Assembly: GCA_000437255.1 (NCBI GenBank)
Contig: FR899104.1
Location: 132,024-145,531 of the forward strand
DNA: 13,508 nucleotides
DNA from: Ruminococcus sp. CAG:403
Lineage (GTDB): Bacteria; Bacillota; Clostridia; Oscillospirales; Ruminococcaceae
Reading direction: 5' to 3'
Made by a program: the position numbers and the translations under genes. The notes beneath the pieces were generated by a model. The model was not told the DNA's origin. It was given only the letters and a program-made list of their open reading frames with translations, and did not search any database. Positions within the stretch are counted from its first letter, which is position 1. The number at the start of each line of letters is the position of its first letter. Below, in pieces: positions 12,247 through 13,508 of this stretch.

Positions 12247-13508
12247 ATGAATGAAGCAGAAACCATGTCCTATATTCAAGGATTCAGCAAAAGCGGAAAA
12301 GCGGTTACCAATTTATCCCGTATTACAGCGCTCCTAGCGGCAATCGGCAATCCACAAGATTCCTTGCAGGTCATTCACATTGCCGGTACCAATGGAAAGG
12401 GTTCCACGCTGGCATATTGTGCCACGGCAGCAAGAGAAGCTGGCTTTTGCGTGGGACAGTTTACCTCTCCATTTGTGCGGCACTACGCAGATCGCATTCA
12501 GGTAAACGGGGAAGATATTCCCATGCAGGATTTATGCGAATTGTGTGAGATTGTACGAAACAGTGGTGCATCTGCGGACTGTTCTCAGTTCGAGATTACG
12601 TTTGCCATTGCTCTATTGTACTTTGTACGGCGGCAGTGTGATTTGGTATTTTTGGAAACGGGAATTGGCGGAACACTGGATGCCACCAACATCGTTCAGA
12701 AACCGCTGGTATGTGCCATTACGTCAATTTCTTATGATCATACGGCAATATTGGGGAAGACGCTGCCGGCAATTGCAGCACACAAGGCAGGAATTATCAA
12801 GCCGGGCTGTCCGGTTGTGCTGTCTGCGGACAATCCGCCGGAGGTTGCCTATGTGGTGCAGAAAGCAGCAGAAGCCAAGCAGGCTCCTCTGATTCAGTCT
12901 AGTATGCGGGATTGTGTCATCCTTTCGGAGACACTGCAATCGACTTGCTTTCAGTATCATTGCATGACCTATACCCTTTCGATGACCGGACGGCATCAGG
13001 TTTACAATGCACTGACTGCCATTGAAGTAATTCGCATTTTGGGGATGCATGGCTTTTTGATTCCGGCAAGTGCGGTTTCTAAGGCACTTGCTGCGGTACA
13101 AGTACCAGGCAGAACGCAGCTGCTGCAACTGAACCCGCCGGTGATTCTGGATGGCAGCCACAATCGTGCCGGCATTATGGCATTGGTGGAGCTGCTGCAA
13201 AATAGCGTACAGAATCATCCATTGATTGGAATTTGCGGTATGCTGACCAGCAAAGACTATACGAGTGCGTCTGCAGTTTTAGGACAGGTCTTTCAAAAGG
13301 TACTCTGCGTAGATGGATTTATGCCGAATGCTGTGCCGAGGGAGGAGCTAGCAGGCTGTTTTCCCAAGCATTGTCATGCAGAAGGCATGGAATTGGAAGC
13401 TGCACTTCCGGCTGCACTGCAATGGGCAAAGGAACAGGATGGAATGGCTGTCATTTGCGGTTCGCTGTATCTGGCAAGTGTATTTTTGCAGGATGGCAAG
13501 ACGCCGTT
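12247..13508 (+). CDS. folC: Folylpolyglutamate synthase/dihydrofolate synthase, 3' end outside window
   Basis: Adds glutamate to dihydropteroate and/or to reduced folates, building and retaining the folate cofactor pool. The frame is open from ATG 12247 to the window end (420 codons visible; the family is about 420-430, so very little is missing). GGAGGAA lies about 6 bases upstream of the ATG. Motifs in order are the P-loop HIAGTNGKGST (44-54), TSPFVRHYADRIQVNG (73-88), ETGIGGTLDATN (137-148), ISYDHTAILG (161-170), HKAGIIKPG (179-187, with the lysine that is carbamylated in characterised Mur-ligase-like enzymes), GRHQVYNALTA and LDGSHNRAG. In the third motif the usual GGRLDATN arginine is threonine. 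It follows valS at 77 bases, with a hairpin between. It is probably in part co-transcribed, since no promoter is evident in the short gap. Confidence 0.93.
   Translation, partial: MNEAETMSYIQGFSKSGKAVTNLSRITALLAAIGNPQDSLQVIHIAGTNGKGSTLAYCATAAREAGFCVGQFTSPFVRHYADRIQVNGEDIPMQDLCELCEIVRNSGASADCSQFEITFAIALLYFVRRQCDLVFLETGIGGTLDATNIVQKPLVCAITSISYDHTAILGKTLPAIAAHKAGIIKPGCPVVLSADNPPEVAYVVQKAAEAKQAPLIQSSMRDCVILSETLQSTCFQYHCMTYTLSMTGRHQVYNALTAIEVIRILGMHGFLIPASAVSKALAAVQVPGRTQLLQLNPPVILDGSHNRAGIMALVELLQNSVQNHPLIGICGMLTSKDYTSASAVLGQVFQKVLCVDGFMPNAVPREELAGCFPKHCHAEGMELEAALPAALQWAKEQDGMAVICGSLYLASVFLQDGKTP

Noticed and set aside
1..13508. CRISPR arrays, tRNA or rRNA genes, insertion sequences, phage genes
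   Set aside because: No regularly spaced repeats, tRNA-like cloverleaf, transposase or phage motif was seen on either strand.

Overview
The window looks like the chromosome of a Gram-positive anaerobe of the Clostridia, most likely a Ruminococcus-type member of the Oscillospiraceae. The signs are strong AGGAGG ribosome-binding sites, sigma-A-type promoters, a T-box riboswitch ahead of valS, several small Firmicutes-type families (DUF4250, DUF951), and a protein ending in a type I dockerin, the cellulosome anchoring module typical of Ruminococcus and cellulolytic clostridia. The assignment is inferred from gene content; no rRNA or tRNA gene is present.

Layout. Positions 1-360 (+) hold the C-terminal half of the redox chaperone Hsp33, ending at a hairpin terminator shared with the convergent cluster. 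Two clusters then read leftward on the minus strand. The one nearer the left end is dtxR/mntR-type regulator, pyridoxal kinase, DUF4250 (1866 to 405), joined by 4-base and 1-base stop/start overlaps and read from a clear promoter at 1933-1905. The one to its right is DUF951, prfA, sua5, coaE, M18 aminopeptidase (6531 to 2053). Its last four genes are separated by 3 bases or overlap by 4 bases, and its promoter is at 6663-6635. It supplies general maintenance functions: translation termination, the t6A modification of tRNA, the last step of CoA synthesis, and peptide turnover.

Rightward from 6790 come an unrecognised 127-residue protein, whose stop codon sits in the loop of a 13-bp hairpin, and a small protein with three S1-type RNA-binding domains. 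A convergent minus-strand dockerin protein (9058 to 8276) follows. It has a good promoter and ribosome-binding site but no signal peptide. Diverging from it is a near-consensus promoter driving a complete valine T-box leader (specifier GUA, antiterminator and terminator all visible) and valS. A hairpin and then folC follow; folC runs off the right edge with about 420 codons visible.

Most of the window is ordinary housekeeping sequence, and I see no phage, transposon, CRISPR array or defence island. The points most worth following up are the dockerin protein without a secretion signal, the DtxR-family regulator with a mixed metal-ligand set and a 9-1-9 palindrome over its own -35 box, and several unexplained RNA-type hairpins (1982-2042, 7157-7186, 7260-7288).
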